NCBI GenBank assembly: GCA_002104905.1
Contig: MCFE01000038.1
Coordinates: forward strand, 1-64,000
Direction of reading: 5' to 3'
Source of the DNA: Basidiobolus meristosporus CBS 931.73
Lineage: Eukaryota > Basidiobolomycota > Basidiobolomycetes > Basidiobolales > Basidiobolaceae
DNA length: 64,000 bases
Of this stretch, positions 24,164 to 35,940 are shown piece by piece. Position numbers and translations under genes: made by a program. How positions within the stretch are numbered: position 1 is the stretch's first letter; each line of letters starts with the position of its first letter. The notes beneath the pieces were generated by a model, which was not told the DNA's origin, did not search any database, and was given only the letters and a program-made list of their open reading frames with translations.

Positions 24164-25250
24164 ATGGACAGAAACGAAAACCTCAAACAGTATCTTCTGG
24201 CTGGTTTCGTTGGGTTTGCAAGTCTTCACCATAGTTTTCTTGATATGTGCGCCAAACATTCTATTTCACCGATATGTCCCCTTTCCACAGAGGCCTCTAA
24301 TGCCTATGAGCTATCGATGGCGCCGCCACCAAAACTTCGAAAAACACAGAGTATGTGTTTGACCCGTGATGAGTTCCTTTACAGCCAAACAAGCAAAAGG
24401 TCTGTTTTAGAATCCTCAGGTCAGCGCCATACTTTACCATGTTTTGATAGTAAAGAAGATATCCTCAAAAGAATATCGGCGAAAACTGTAGGTATTTTTC
24501 ACCAACCCTTGAGATTGAACAGCCCATTAATCTCTGCAAACCAAAGTTAGATAATCTCCTCACGGGGAAATACGTGGATTTATATGATAAGGTTATCATC
24601 ATTGACTGCCGATTTTCATACGAATATGATGGCGGACATATCCAGGGTGCCGTAAACCTTAATACAAAGTCCGAGTTGGAAAATTACTTTTTCGGCAGCT
24701 CTCTTACTTCCGATCGTACGGTTGTCGTTTTTCATTGCGAGTACTCCGCACAAAGGGGGCCAAGGATGTAAGACTGCTATACTAGTGAATCATTAGGGGT
24801 ACCATAGGCTTACGGTTTTATCACAGGGCTCTTTACCTACGGAGTAGGGACCGCGAAGTTAACCTGGCCAACTATCCAAATCTTACTTTCCCCGAGCTGT
24901 ACGTGCTAGATGGAGGATATCGGAACTTCTACAATATGCACAAAACCTTTTGCGAGCCGCAAGACTATGTAGCCATGAATGATGATCAATTCAATGCCGA
25001 ATGCAAAAAAAGGATGAGGCAGTTTGAGTCTAGCTTCCTGATGAAAAGACATCGTTCTCGCTCAGTCAGTTGGCCACGGGACTCGGCATCGGTCAAAGCG
25101 GCACTCATCGACAGAAGGCCACTATCCCTTCGTCATCCTCAACCTTTACCTGAAAATGGCTTACCTAGAGGAAGCCTCCTTAGCCGACTCAGAGCTCGCT
25201 CCGACTCCGAGCCGGTAAGACCCTTATTCCCAAATTTCAAACCTCAATGA
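24164..25250 (+). CDS. cdc25: Cdc25-type dual-specificity phosphatase (mitotic inducer)
   Basis: Removes inhibitory phosphate from Cdk1 to trigger mitosis. Exons 24164-24487, 24547-24767 and 24827-25250 give 322 residues in consistent phase. The rhodanese-like catalytic domain spans about residues 90-240. It starts at LPCFDSKEDILKRISAKT and includes IIIDCRFSYEYDGGHIQGA (Asp128). The active-site loop HCEYSAQR follows (Cys172, Arg178), then GPRMALYLRSRDRE, LYVLDGGYRNFY and FCEPQDYVAMND. All catalytic residues are intact. The N-terminal regulatory region is only about 90 residues, shorter than in other fungal Cdc25/Mih1 proteins, so upstream exons may be missing from this model. The C-terminal tail is basic and Ser/Arg-rich (RHRSRSVSWPRD). 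It lies between the two copies of a 0.49-kb direct repeat. Confidence 0.92.
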
Positions 25251-25977
25251 TTTGGTTCTATTTCGCAATGATGTAATATATCTTTAATTTGTTCGTTTAT
25301 TGTTCATTCTTCGACCAACCGTTATTTTGAGTATCTAGTTCCTGTGTATATAATTGGCCAATAAATATTAGAGACAACCTCTTACAATCAGAAGTCTACC
25401 GGCGGCGGAGTGGCTTCACGCTTACCTCGCATCGACATAGGTTCCGCTTCTGTATCTATTCAGAGTATGCCTCGATCCAGCCCTTGCTGGGTTTATCACC
25501 CACGTTCCGTCCATCACTTGTAAATATTGGCCAACAATGTCTTAATACCAATTCGATTTATCATTATCATGCCAGATAATCTCCGAGAGAAAATTCTTTT
25601 TTTAGCACATTCCACATATAGCAATCGTTTGGTATGAACAAACACTCCCGTTTTCCCATAGCATTCATCACGCTTTCTATCTAGAGATGGGATTTTCTTC
25701 TACAGGAATGAGCTTAGCACGAAATTTAATTTAACCAGCCCTGGCACTGGGTTGTATTGGTAAATGAATTGATTTTCATATTATATCCTTTAAGATTGAC
25801 TATTCAGTTTCCGGGGCGCTACAGATGGCTGTCAAGAATCACCAAACTCGACAATGGACTTGAATCACCCACACTACTAGATCATGATCTTGACTAAGAA
25901 GATGAAGTGCTTCCTTGTGTCTTGTCAGATTAACTGATATACAAGATGGCGTGAAACAACGCTAAGGGTAGCTCTGG
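25251..25977. other. Intergenic, 3' of the Cdc25 gene
   Basis: About 0.7 kb with no open frame of note, ending at the second copy of the direct repeat. Confidence 0.45.
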
Positions 25978-26467
25978 GATTAGTTGCGGATAATTTAGTG
26001 TTTACGTGTTGTGCACACACAAAATAAAATATGCAGTACCTTAATACTTCCCAGCGTTTCTGTGCGAATGTGAGCAAATGGTCTGCCCATTCCATCAACA
26101 TGCAGTAGTATTAGTCGATAGAATGGCTTTCATAGCGTAAGGGTGGTGCTCAGCCGCTTCCTAGCCAATAAATGAAAATCGGGTTTCCTCCTTAATGGTG
26201 TCTGATCCTCGTCAGTTGATTAGATTGAAACATCCTCAGGGTCTAATCTCAGCCTGCGACATGATTGGCCGATCACACCTTCACACTTCGCCTCATGAAA
26301 AATTTGGCAAGAAAGCAGCGTTGATGCTGAGATACACCTCTGTGTTGGGCCGCAAGGTAGTTGTGCTGAGGTGAATGGAGTAGGTGTACACTTGGATTCC
26401 CACATTTGCACCCAAAAACCTGTAGGCGAGATGCACAGCAATTGTGATTTAAACACTCCATTCATGC
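25978..26467. repeat. Direct repeat, copy 2 (about 0.49 kb)
   Basis: Same orientation as the copy at 22431-22920, 3547 bp further on, differing at a small number of scattered bases. No obvious target-site duplication surrounds either copy. Together the copies bracket the Cdc25 gene. Confidence 0.85.
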
Positions 26468-26865
26468 TACACATTATGGATATTTTGGGATAATAAAGCT
26501 TGAAGTTTGCAAATTTGGGAGCACATAGTAAGTGCTATTACTGAAATTCCGGATATTGACACTACTAAGCCACAAAACCTTACTATTCTTAATCCAATAT
26601 GCTCAACTATATAAATCCTGTGACTTATATAGAAATTAATAAACTAGATGTGGTTGGAATATTCAGAGGTGTGCAATTTGCTTATACACAGGATTCACAG
26701 CTAGCTTTAGGTCTGGTTTTTCACGGCTTTTTAAGCTGTGAATATGGATCCATGTTTGATTTCCACCTTATGTACACCAGTAATGCATGAGACTGGTGAG
26801 AAAGCCAACTTTTATAACTTTTAGGTGACATCTAAGAGTATTGTAACCAAAATGCTTATCACTTT

Positions 26866-27020
26866 CCCTATGAAAAATAATCTGGTCCCACAGGTAGATC
26901 CAGTCTGGATCAGCTATCAAGATCCCACAATGAGGCTGCCATAATGCTGGCAGCTTGAAATTACTGACCCTCTTTACAATCATATCATGGGATTGCAATG
27001 GTATTTTGCTGATTTTACTG
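26866..27020. repeat. MITE-like repeat with terminus CCCTATGAAAAAT
   Basis: Begins CCCTATGAAAAATAATCTGG. The following 150 bp is matched in inverted orientation at about 35790-35940. The right end is not clear. The same terminus starts the insertion at 36960. Confidence 0.6.
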
Positions 27021-28344
27021 CTAAATAGGTGAATAAGCTTGATGGTGTTTTGGTGGTACTTTGATGGGATTTAAATGGCATTCTGACAGTCATATTGTGG
27101 TCTACATTATGACTCAATTTGCACAAGATGACCAGTATGGCCAGGTGCTGTTGTAGTGAGGTTGTAGTGACACCCACTGACAGATGTGCTCATTCCCTTA
27201 TTTTCTACTACCTTTATTCTAGTTTTATTCCTATTGTCTTATTTGATCACTACTATCCTATAAGCTGGCTGATTATCACAAATGCTTATCTTATTACCAA
27301 GTTATTCCTCACTCCATGTAAGATTGCTGCATGTAAGTGCTTCTATGTCAGGCAGGTACCTGTACTAATACCTGTCATACATAACCAAGCTATGCCACTA
27401 TCCCTAGTATTTTCATCCCATACATGATATACCTATGTTGCATAGGTTTCAGAATACTGTCCACTGATTGGTTAGTTGTGCTGTGCCTCTTAGTACCTTC
27501 CAGCACCTACTTAGAGCAACCTTAGCTCATTCTGAGGTCATCAAGATTTCTATTAATATCTGGAAACTTCTAGACACCACAATTAGCTATCACCTAGCCA
27601 GTGAGAAAGGCATATAAGGACAACACTTCCTGAATAACAAATCATCATCCCCTTTATCAATATTCTGACTTGTTGATTACTGTGCTAATTGCTATATGCT
27701 GCTACCTGAACTTCCAATCCCAGACCACAGGACACTTCCAAGAAACCATCCCAACAGCCAACTGGCCTTAGTGGCACTACCTGTAAGGAATATGCAGAGT
27801 AAGTATCTTTTATTATATTTTATTCTTTGCCAAATTTGTACTTGTAGAGGCAGAGCTACTTTTCTGTCTTTGTAAGTATTGACCACAGCTGCACTCTTAC
27901 CAAGTCCCTGCTGGTGGGGTTTACAGTTGTTTTGACTTTGGAAGCTTTAATATGTTGTCATCTCAAAGGATGCTGAACCCAGCACATATATTTGTTAAGG
28001 CACCAACTAAGCTGGGCACTGTAGATCAATAGTTACTCCTTGACAGGCTTGTGACTTTGTTTCCCTTCACATTAGAGTAGAGACAAAGCTGAAGTATTCC
28101 TAGCAAGCATTTGCTATAATTTTAGCACCCAGTGAACACTCCACATACAAAATACCTGAGGAGTGTTGGATGTATCTCTCCCTTGGACTTATACACCACC
28201 ACACTGTTACAGAAGTATCAGGTGGCTGGCAAGGTATTGTTGATACAGCAGTGACTGATGACTGCTCAAATATAACTTGTGTGGTAAAACACTAGCCATG
28301 TTCTTTGTGATACATGCTCTGCCATCTGCATGAGTGTGTAGCAG

Positions 28345-28680
28345 ATGCAATACCTTCAGTTGAAGACCAGCAAGTAGCCATCATAACATAACCACCACCC
28401 ATATTATCAAATATTCTGTCATCTCATACCAAAGCATTATTGAAGCAATTAGGTGCAGTGGCTGATAGGGTAGATACAAAGGCCCAGTGAAATCAAGAAA
28501 TAATTGAGTAACAGGATGTGCAGATAATACATGCAGAGCAATCAATATCCCTGGTAGAGAACTCAGTTTCTTTGCTGCAAAGAAGGAGCTCAAGTAGCTC
28601 CATGCCACAGCCAAGAATTGTGCCATTTCCCAGAATAGTAGCATATTCAGCTGACATGAATATGTAATCTAGACAAAAGT
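28345..28680 (+). pseudogene. Inverted fragment of the transposon accessory ORF
   Basis: The reverse complement of this stretch matches 31640-31940 and 56520-56900 base for base over most of its length. It therefore contains a piece of the same accessory reading frame, here on the plus strand and full of stops. It abuts copia gag sequence immediately downstream. Confidence 0.7.
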
Positions 28681-28699
28681 TCTTTACTATAATGATACA

Positions 28700-31565
28700 C
28701 ATAACAAAAAACTGCAATGAATTACCCTGTTAGTTGATGCAAGCAACTATGTGGGCATACAAGCTAATGATGAAGATATGATGGTTATCCTAATGAATGG
28801 ACTGACAGATAGGTCTCAGGGCCTTGTATCAGTATGAGAATGCAGAGCTGAAGCTCTGACCTTATAATACATGTAAAATAAGATGCAAGAAGAAATGCTC
28901 TTATAAGCAGTGGTAAGCACCAAAGGAGGAACTCAAGACCTTTTGAAGATAGCAGCAATGTTTCTTACAGCTGCAGCAAAAGGAAAAGACACACTTCAGG
29001 CCAGTGCTTCACAAAGAGAGTTATTTGGCAGAAAATGCTGAATATGAAAATGCTGCAACAATTGATGATAACCTATTCTTATCTGCACTAAGTATGACCA
29101 CAAACAAGGCCTCTCAATTGTGGTGTACTGACACCAGAGCATCTCTACACTTCACATACCAAAATGAAATATTTACCCATTATCAAGTGTTGTGAATCAA
29201 CATTTAAAACTTGGCCAACTTTACTCCTTTAGAAAATCTAGTACCCTAACTGATTTCCCACAATCCAAACATAATAAATCCTGTTATGGTTTATTTTATC
29301 TCATCTCAGAATCTATCTTTAGCTGTTGCACCTGATCAATTCTCATGTGGCCATTGCATTATCAACTTATTTGCCAAGCCTTCTCAGGTGATTAGTCATC
29401 TGAGATCTATCCAACAACTTAGCAGTTGCCAGGACATTAGCTGATTAATGATGCAACTTTCATTTAACTTGTGTATCTATCAACACCCTAATAGATCTCA
29501 ATTAGTCCAATTTCTTGGCACTTACTAGACTTGTTCCATCATTCCAGCTGATCATAGTGCCCAATAGTGCCATAGCATGCCAGATGGTGCCATACAGTGC
29601 CAATTTGGGATCAAAATTGACATGCATATGACCCTAGAATATCAAATTAATAACCAAATATACAGCACATTCTGGCACTGTGATCAATAGCCCAATGGAA
29701 CAAGTCTACTAATTCAACTTAATGAAAAAAGTATAAATAAAGCTTACTGATTCTTTTGGTTTAATGTATGTTTCAACAAAATTAAGATGGTTTCACAGCA
29801 AAATTAAGAACTCTACAATTATGTCCTTGTTTGTACCCAAGCCTAGCATATCTAGCACTCCCAAGAATGCCAAGCCTAGCCTGTATAGCAAACCAATTAT
29901 GTTGTCTCTATAGCCAAACCCAGTTATATACAATCCCAGTATTAGACCAAACCTCTCTGCTAATATTTCCACCACTCTCTGACAATTCTATGACTCTGCA
30001 CTTAATTTTCTCTTTGGTTCAGTCTAGCCATTCAAGAGTGTTATTTCACTTTTCTTTTAAATACAAGATCAAGGAATTCCAATTAAGATGGTTTTGAAGG
30101 GTGACTATAATATTCTTGATGCAGCTGGACAGGGAACTTTCTAAGTAAGCCTCAGAAGCAATGAAGTAAACCATACACTTGCCTTCAATGAAGTACTCTA
30201 CATACCAGAAATAGTGAAGATCATAATATATCTAAGCAAGGCCATATCAGAAGATCTCAGTTTCAATTATCACAAATCTGGAGGCAGGATCACTAATCAA
30301 AATAGTCCACATGTTGCTTTGGGCACTAAAAGTCAGAACTTATTCAAGCTGACATATTATCCATCATATCTAGATGTCACTATAGGTAACTTAAATGAAG
30401 ATATTCCAATATAGGAGATTTGGGCACATTGTGTCATGATCACATGACAACCATGAACACCCATGACAAGTTTCAGCTTCCTAGCTCAATTTCTAAGAGA
30501 TTCCTTCTGGAACCTTCTACCACCTTCCAGAAAGTTCCTGACCTTTCGAAGCCCTTGTTACACAATGGAACATTCCATGGAAGCTTCCCATCTTATTTTT
30601 CATAGTCCAGTACCATATATGAAAATACCAGGTCACATGATCAGGTGACCCCAATCCATTTCCCCATCCTGTCTCAGTGCCTTGCCTTCTATATTATTAT
30701 CCCCAGCACATTGCTGTGCCTCACCCCACAACCCCATTAGTATTAGCCAATATCTCTTGGAATCAGTATAACCAAAAAGTATATATAGTCCTATTCCCCC
30801 TTAAGTATTCCTCAGTCTGATAAACACAGGTCTTGAATAAACAGCCTTGCCTTGAATCCTGCCTTGCCTTGATGGTCCACACCTAAGTCCTTTCCTGCCA
30901 TGCCTAGCTTTTCCTCCTGCCTTGTGTCTATTCATAACACATTGATCTTGATTATTTGCTCAAGATAATCAAAGATCAGCTAATTTGCAGAGTAAAAGTT
31001 AGTCCCTCAGCTAATATGAAGTACTGAGCAGCCTATATATATGGGATACAACAATTATATCTAACTTACTTAGTTCTGTGTGAACCTATGCCAAGTTTAT
31101 TCTTGGTCAGAATGAGGTATTTGATCACATTTATTGATGATTATACAAAATACATGTGGGTCTATTGCATGGAAAGAAAGGAAGAAGCTCTGTTATTGTC
31201 TAGGGAGTTTCAGGCTATGGCTTAGAGTGAAACTGACAAAAATTTAGCAAGTTCAATATGACAATGGTGGAATATATATCTCAAACACTTCATACAATTC
31301 TGCAGAGCTCATGGGAGAGAGCAAGGGATCACAGCACCATATACCTCACAATAAAATGGAGTGTCAGAATGTGCAAACAAGCCACTGTTTAATATGAAAA
31401 GATCTATGATTCATGGTAAAAATTAATGTATGATTATTGACTAGAATCAGTTGCTATAGCTGTGTATCTTGAAAATAGGTATTATAGCAGTATACTGTGC
31501 AAATCTTCTCCATTTGAGTCATGGTATGCATATAGACCAGGTGTAGAGCACCTTGGAGTACTTAG
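28700..31565 (+). pseudogene. Ty1/copia retrotransposon, 5' part (gag to integrase), broken
   Basis: Plus-strand remnants in copia order. Gag-like (DEDMMVILMNGLTD, about 28.76 kb). Protease-like (LWCTDTRASLHFTY, 29121-29162). Pre-integrase pieces (DAAGQGTF, VLYIPEIVK at 30.1-30.3 kb; FGHIDLDYLLKIIKDQLI once the LTR at 30432 is skipped). Integrase core (TFIDDYTKYMWVYCME, 31.12 kb) down to PFESWYAYRPGVEHLGVLSC, ending at about 31565. Many stops. The coding sequence is interrupted by unrecognised DNA at about 29195-30080 and by a solo LTR. The element stops abruptly inside the integrase, next to the accessory ORF of another transposon. Confidence 0.8.
30432..30939. repeat. Solo LTR (family 2) with CATTG target duplication
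   Basis: A 508-bp unit beginning TGTCATG and ending AACA. It is flanked by the 5-bp direct repeat CATTG at 30427-30431 and 30940-30944. It is inserted in copia pre-integrase code; removing it together with one CATTG rejoins the reading frame. A second copy lies at 36551-37390. Confidence 0.88.
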
Positions 31566-31569
31566 TTGC

Positions 31570-32111
31570 ACAACACAGTCAAGAAACTGTGGGCTTTATC
31601 TTTGGGCACTGTTGTTGTGCTTTAAAGACTGTATGATGTTCCTCTACTGTTACATTGGGAAATGGCTCAATTCTTGGCTGTGACATTGAGCTACTTAAGT
31701 TCCTTCTTTGCAGCAAAGATAATGCTTTCTCTACCTGAGATATTGATTGCTCTACATATATTATCTGCTCATCCTGTTCAAGACTATTTCCTGATTTCAC
31801 TGGGCCATTGCATCTACCCTATGAGCCACTGCACCTAATTGCTTCAATAATGCTTTGGTATGAGATGACAGCATATTTGATAATATGGGTGGTGGCTATG
31901 TTATGATGGCAACTTGCTGGTCTTCAACTGAAGGTACTGCATTTGCTACACACTCATCTGCCTGAGCATCACAGTCAGCTTGTGGCTCTGCAGAGGTTCT
32001 TAATTGCATACTTGACTGAGAGCCTGAGGAGTCTGCATTATCACCTTCAATGGGCACATTGTCAGCATGGCCTTTTTTGCATGTAGCCCCACTTGTTGCA
32101 CTGAATGTCAA
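31570..32111 (-). pseudogene. Accessory ORF of Plavaka/KDZ-like transposon, copy A
   Basis: Minus-strand frame, divergent from the transposase. It contains FSATSGATCKKGHADNVP, SSGSQSSMQLRTSAEPQ, then after stops a stretch equivalent to KQLGAV..RVDAMAQ and SISQVEKALSLLQRRN (predicted coiled coil) and SMSQPRIEPFPNVT. It is homologous to the longer ORF at 55610-57060. Its C-terminal half is missing here because it abuts the broken copia element. Function unknown. Confidence 0.6.
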
Positions 32112-32462
32112 AGCAGGCTGTTATCCAACCATTCTTCTGCTGCTGTCAGTGGTGGGGCTTGGTTGAGAACCAGGCAACTTTGCATTATCTTTTGGCGGCA
32201 TAGATATGGAAGTGAGTCAAACCAAAGGGGAAATAGTGATACATATATGTGGGTATGTGGTGCCACAACTTTATTTATAATGCTTACTATGGCAGGTCAT
32301 CATTGAATATTACATTTATGTAGGTGCAATGTCTTAAATACAAGACTGTCCTATATTCACATGAGTATTAACCAAAAAGTGATATAATAGCATTACATTG
32401 TTGAAGGTCAAATTGTTAGCCCCATGAACAAGACTACTTTGATTCAGTGCTGTAAGTGAAGA

Positions 32463-35009
32463 TAAAAAAGACCATGTGGCTACTGTAGCAAGCCTCTCAG
32501 CTATGAAGCATGCAGACAGCATAGGAAGTATTACAAGGATCACTGCTGGTGTTTTACCACAGAAGTCATATTTGACCATTCATCAGTCACTACTGTACCA
32601 ACATTATCTTGCTGGCCAGTTGATACTTCTATATTGGCACCAGGCCATCTTTGTCACCTTGTGCCAACTGAGTTGGATGAGCTTGTGATGCCTTTAGGCT
32701 CACCTCAGCCTTCTCAATATGGCATGCAGAGTGATAGCTCTGACAAAGAAGGCTCACTGATGGATTGTGAACTTATCTCCCCTGACAACAGTACCATGCA
32801 TGAGCCTGGTCAAATCCCAATATGCAATGAGATAGTACCTGTTGAAGCAAATGCCAAGGATACTTTATGGAGCCAAGTGAGCCCAGTAATCCATCTACTG
32901 GTGAATAATGTAATGTTGTGGCTAGAGAAGTGGCATGTCTCTACTAAGATCAGTAATGGGGGCTTTGAGGATTTACTACCACTTCTTGCCAAAATCATTC
33001 TGGGATGCAACTTACCATGTACACAATACAAGTGGACAACCATCATGCAGCTGACAATATATGACCCAGAGACTGTTCTGATTCCAGCATGTGTTAACAG
33101 TTGCATGGCATTCAGATCCAAAAATGCCACCATTGCAACATATCCAAATTGTCAGGAATCCACCACCATTGAGGGAAAGCACCTTTTACACTCTGGATAA
33201 ATTCTGGCAACACCCTGTCTAAAGAAGCTCATGCAGTCCAACAAATTTTGCAAATATATAAAGTACCACACTCAGTGTCAATCAAGAACAAACATATCCA
33301 ATATATTTGATGGCAAACATTACAAACAGCTAAGAAGCAAGGGCTACTTTGACGGTATGTATTGTTGTAATTATTAAGTTGTCACCAAAATATTCATGCC
33401 AACTTAGTCACATAGATCTTATTCTTTGATTAGCATTCTGTCCTGACCAAATTTCTTGTTGGGATTTACTTAGAATATTTTCACCATATTTTCATGTATC
33501 CAGATTATGACCTTTCTCAAAGTTGTCCAAAAGCCCCCAAACTTTGCACACATACTCTTGGGACCTTCTTTAATAAACTCTACATGTTTTTTTGCTCTAC
33601 TTTATCAAAAGTATAAATACCATACTTTGAACAATAAATCTACAAGTGAATAACATGTAAACCCTCCAGTTCTCCACATCACTTCCAATACTCCTTGGAA
33701 TATTGCAACATGTATGACCATGCCTTTGCTTTAACACTTGCTGGATTCTCATTAAACCAGTACTCCATCAGCAAATCCTGCTGGCCACTGATTCCCATCA
33801 ACCTGAATCTACCACCTATCTTATGGTTTAAGAGCAAAAATCTGATGGTAGTCTCACTGGTATTTGGGCCTCAATCACTATCCAACCTGGATAGCTTCCT
33901 GGATCCATTGCTGAATGAATTTTGTATGCTTTCAGCTGGATGATAGTAAATGGCCCTAATGTCAAAGCACATATTATTATCTGCATTGGAGATATCTCAG
34001 CCATCAGCAAGATTTCCTGCTTTTCTGGGCACAGTAGATGGTATTGCTGTCAAATGTGTGAGATCCAGAGGATTTACTCCATAACTCACACACATTATTA
34101 TTACCCAAACACCAACACTAAGAACAGCTTCTTCCCACAGAGAGAATGTACTGAAGTCAGCATGAAATTACAGTAAAGTTGGCAAGCTATAAATCATTAG
34201 CCAGAATATGGAATCAATTGGAGATTGATGATACTTAAGATAGAGGGTATCTGTTGGAGCAAAAGCTATCCACTGGGAGCAATGCATTTGCTTTTCAACA
34301 ATATCCCTATACTGATGACTAAGTTTTACATGGGGCATTTCAAGCTAAGTGAGCCCTTTGAGAAACCAGAGAAATTTGAAAGAATTGGCAAGATATTACA
34401 GAGTATCTGCTACCCTAAGTACTTCTCACAGGCTCAATCAATATTCAAACACATATGCAACAATACAAATGCAAAGACTGGATGAACTAGATATGTACTT
34501 ATTCAAGTGGTATTCTGGAGCCATTCCTATCATGAGTACATTGGAAGCATTGGAAGTTGTATGTGGACATTGTAGGAATATTTATCTAGAGGCAGATCAC
34601 CAATGCTAGCCTGACACATCTACAGCTGTGGTGCAAGGAGTTTGTAACAGGATTGGAGCAGCTATACCACAAACATAAAGCTGAATGTGTAGATCTCTGC
34701 TGCTACTGTATCCATTCCCTACTCCATCTTGCTTGGTGTGTGGAGAATATTGGGCCTTGCTTCACCTTTTGGGAGTTTCCTATGGAGCCAATGTGTGGGG
34801 AGATAGGAAAACAAGCCAAGTTGCAGCTACTACCATATACCAATCTCATCAAGAGTATTACATTCAAGTCTGTGATGGATGTGATGAGCTGGTACATAGA
34901 GGATAGCCAGGAAGAGTTGGAAAATACTGAGGACAGATGTGCACATGGAGACACCTATGCCTATGGAATTAGAAAGCTAAGCAGCCCCAATGCATGGGTA
35001 ATTAGTTAA
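32463..35009 (+). pseudogene. Plavaka/KDZ-like DNA transposase, copy A, broken
   Basis: Starts with a zinc-finger-like segment (RPCGYCSKPLSYEACRQHRKYYKDH). It stays open to 33200 with YDPETVLIPACVNSCMAF and NIFDGKHYKQLRSKGYFDG nearby. After a solo LTR (33363-33710) the homologous sequence resumes in changing frames: SCWPLIPINLNLPP, NLDSFLDPLLNEF, IICIGDISAISKISCFSGH, YCCQMCEIQ, AMHLLFNNIPI, and finally SLLHLAWCVENIGPCFTFWEFPMEPMCG. These blocks, in this order, are what I know from Plavaka-type transposases of fungi. Frameshifts and stops show it is dead. The family name rests on remembered motif order. Confidence 0.75.
33363..33710 (+). repeat. Solo LTR (family 1, copia) with TGTAT target duplication
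   Basis: 348 bp, starting TGTTGTAA and ending TTGCAACA. It is flanked by TGTAT at 33358-33362 and 33711-33715. Similar in inverted orientation to the copia LTR at 57961-58305. It splits the transposase; skipping it with one TGTAT restores the frame YFDGMYDHAFALTLAG. Confidence 0.9.
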
Positions 35010-35789
35010 GTAATGCAAAGTTGGGTTGGGTGCAACAAGCAACTAATGCTTATTAGGAATGCTCTACTAAAGTATGCTGGGATTCTCTTGGTCACCAGCC
35101 AGCTTCTATACCATTCAGTATTGAATTCACACAATCTGGAGCCAGAGCACACCTATAAGGGGGACTAGAATCCAGCAGGCAGAACGAATATATTGGCTAA
35201 ATACCAAAAAGCTTTCTGTGGATATTGAGGAGGTACTCATGGCAGAAGTGGTAGCAACCAAGCATATGATTGCAAGATGTATATGCTACCAGCATTACAA
35301 GATATATGGCAACTTTGCAGGTTTCATACTAAAAAGCTGTAAAGTTGAGGTGATAGAAGTATGTCAATTGCGGCAGGTGTGCATGTTTGTAGAGGTTAGT
35401 AAGAGGAGGCCATAGCATTTTTTGATATAAACTATAGATGGAATACACAAGGTAGTAGTGGGTAAGCAAATAAAGAGGGGTGATTCTACAGTGGAATATA
35501 TGAATTGCACAAGGGGAGGTAGAAAAAGGAAATACCATTTGGTAAATTGGTATAGTAGCATTGTACAGAACTAGCTGTAGGCCGCAATACTGCCATGAAA
35601 ATGCCATTGGAAACTTGCATTGAGGCCATCAAAACATCATCAGGTTTTCTGCCATATAAGGCAATTGGATGTACTGGCCAGCTGGATCCATTCAAAGTAG
35701 TTGTAGAGTGCATTAAGACCACAACAATGCCATGCAATTTTGCTACAGCATCAATCAAACCCTGTCAAGTTTTTAACTTTATTTGGCGT

Positions 35790-35940
35790 AAAGTTAGCTG
35801 AATGCCATTGTGATCCCATCATATGATTGTTAAGAGGGTCATTAATTCCCAGCTTCTAGTATTATGACAGTCTCCAAATGGGAATTTAATGGCTGATCTG
35901 GATTGGATCCACCTGCAGGACCAAATTATTTTTCATAGGG
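35790..35940. repeat. MITE-like repeat, inverted copy
   Basis: Matches the reverse complement of 26866-27020 and ends in ATTTTTCATAGGG at 35928-35940. Its left end is unclear. Confidence 0.6.

Noticed and set aside
27119-27427. Plus ORF of 102 codons, hydrophobic
   Set aside because: It lies in CpG-depleted repeat DNA, has no domain, and its low-complexity composition gives many such frames.
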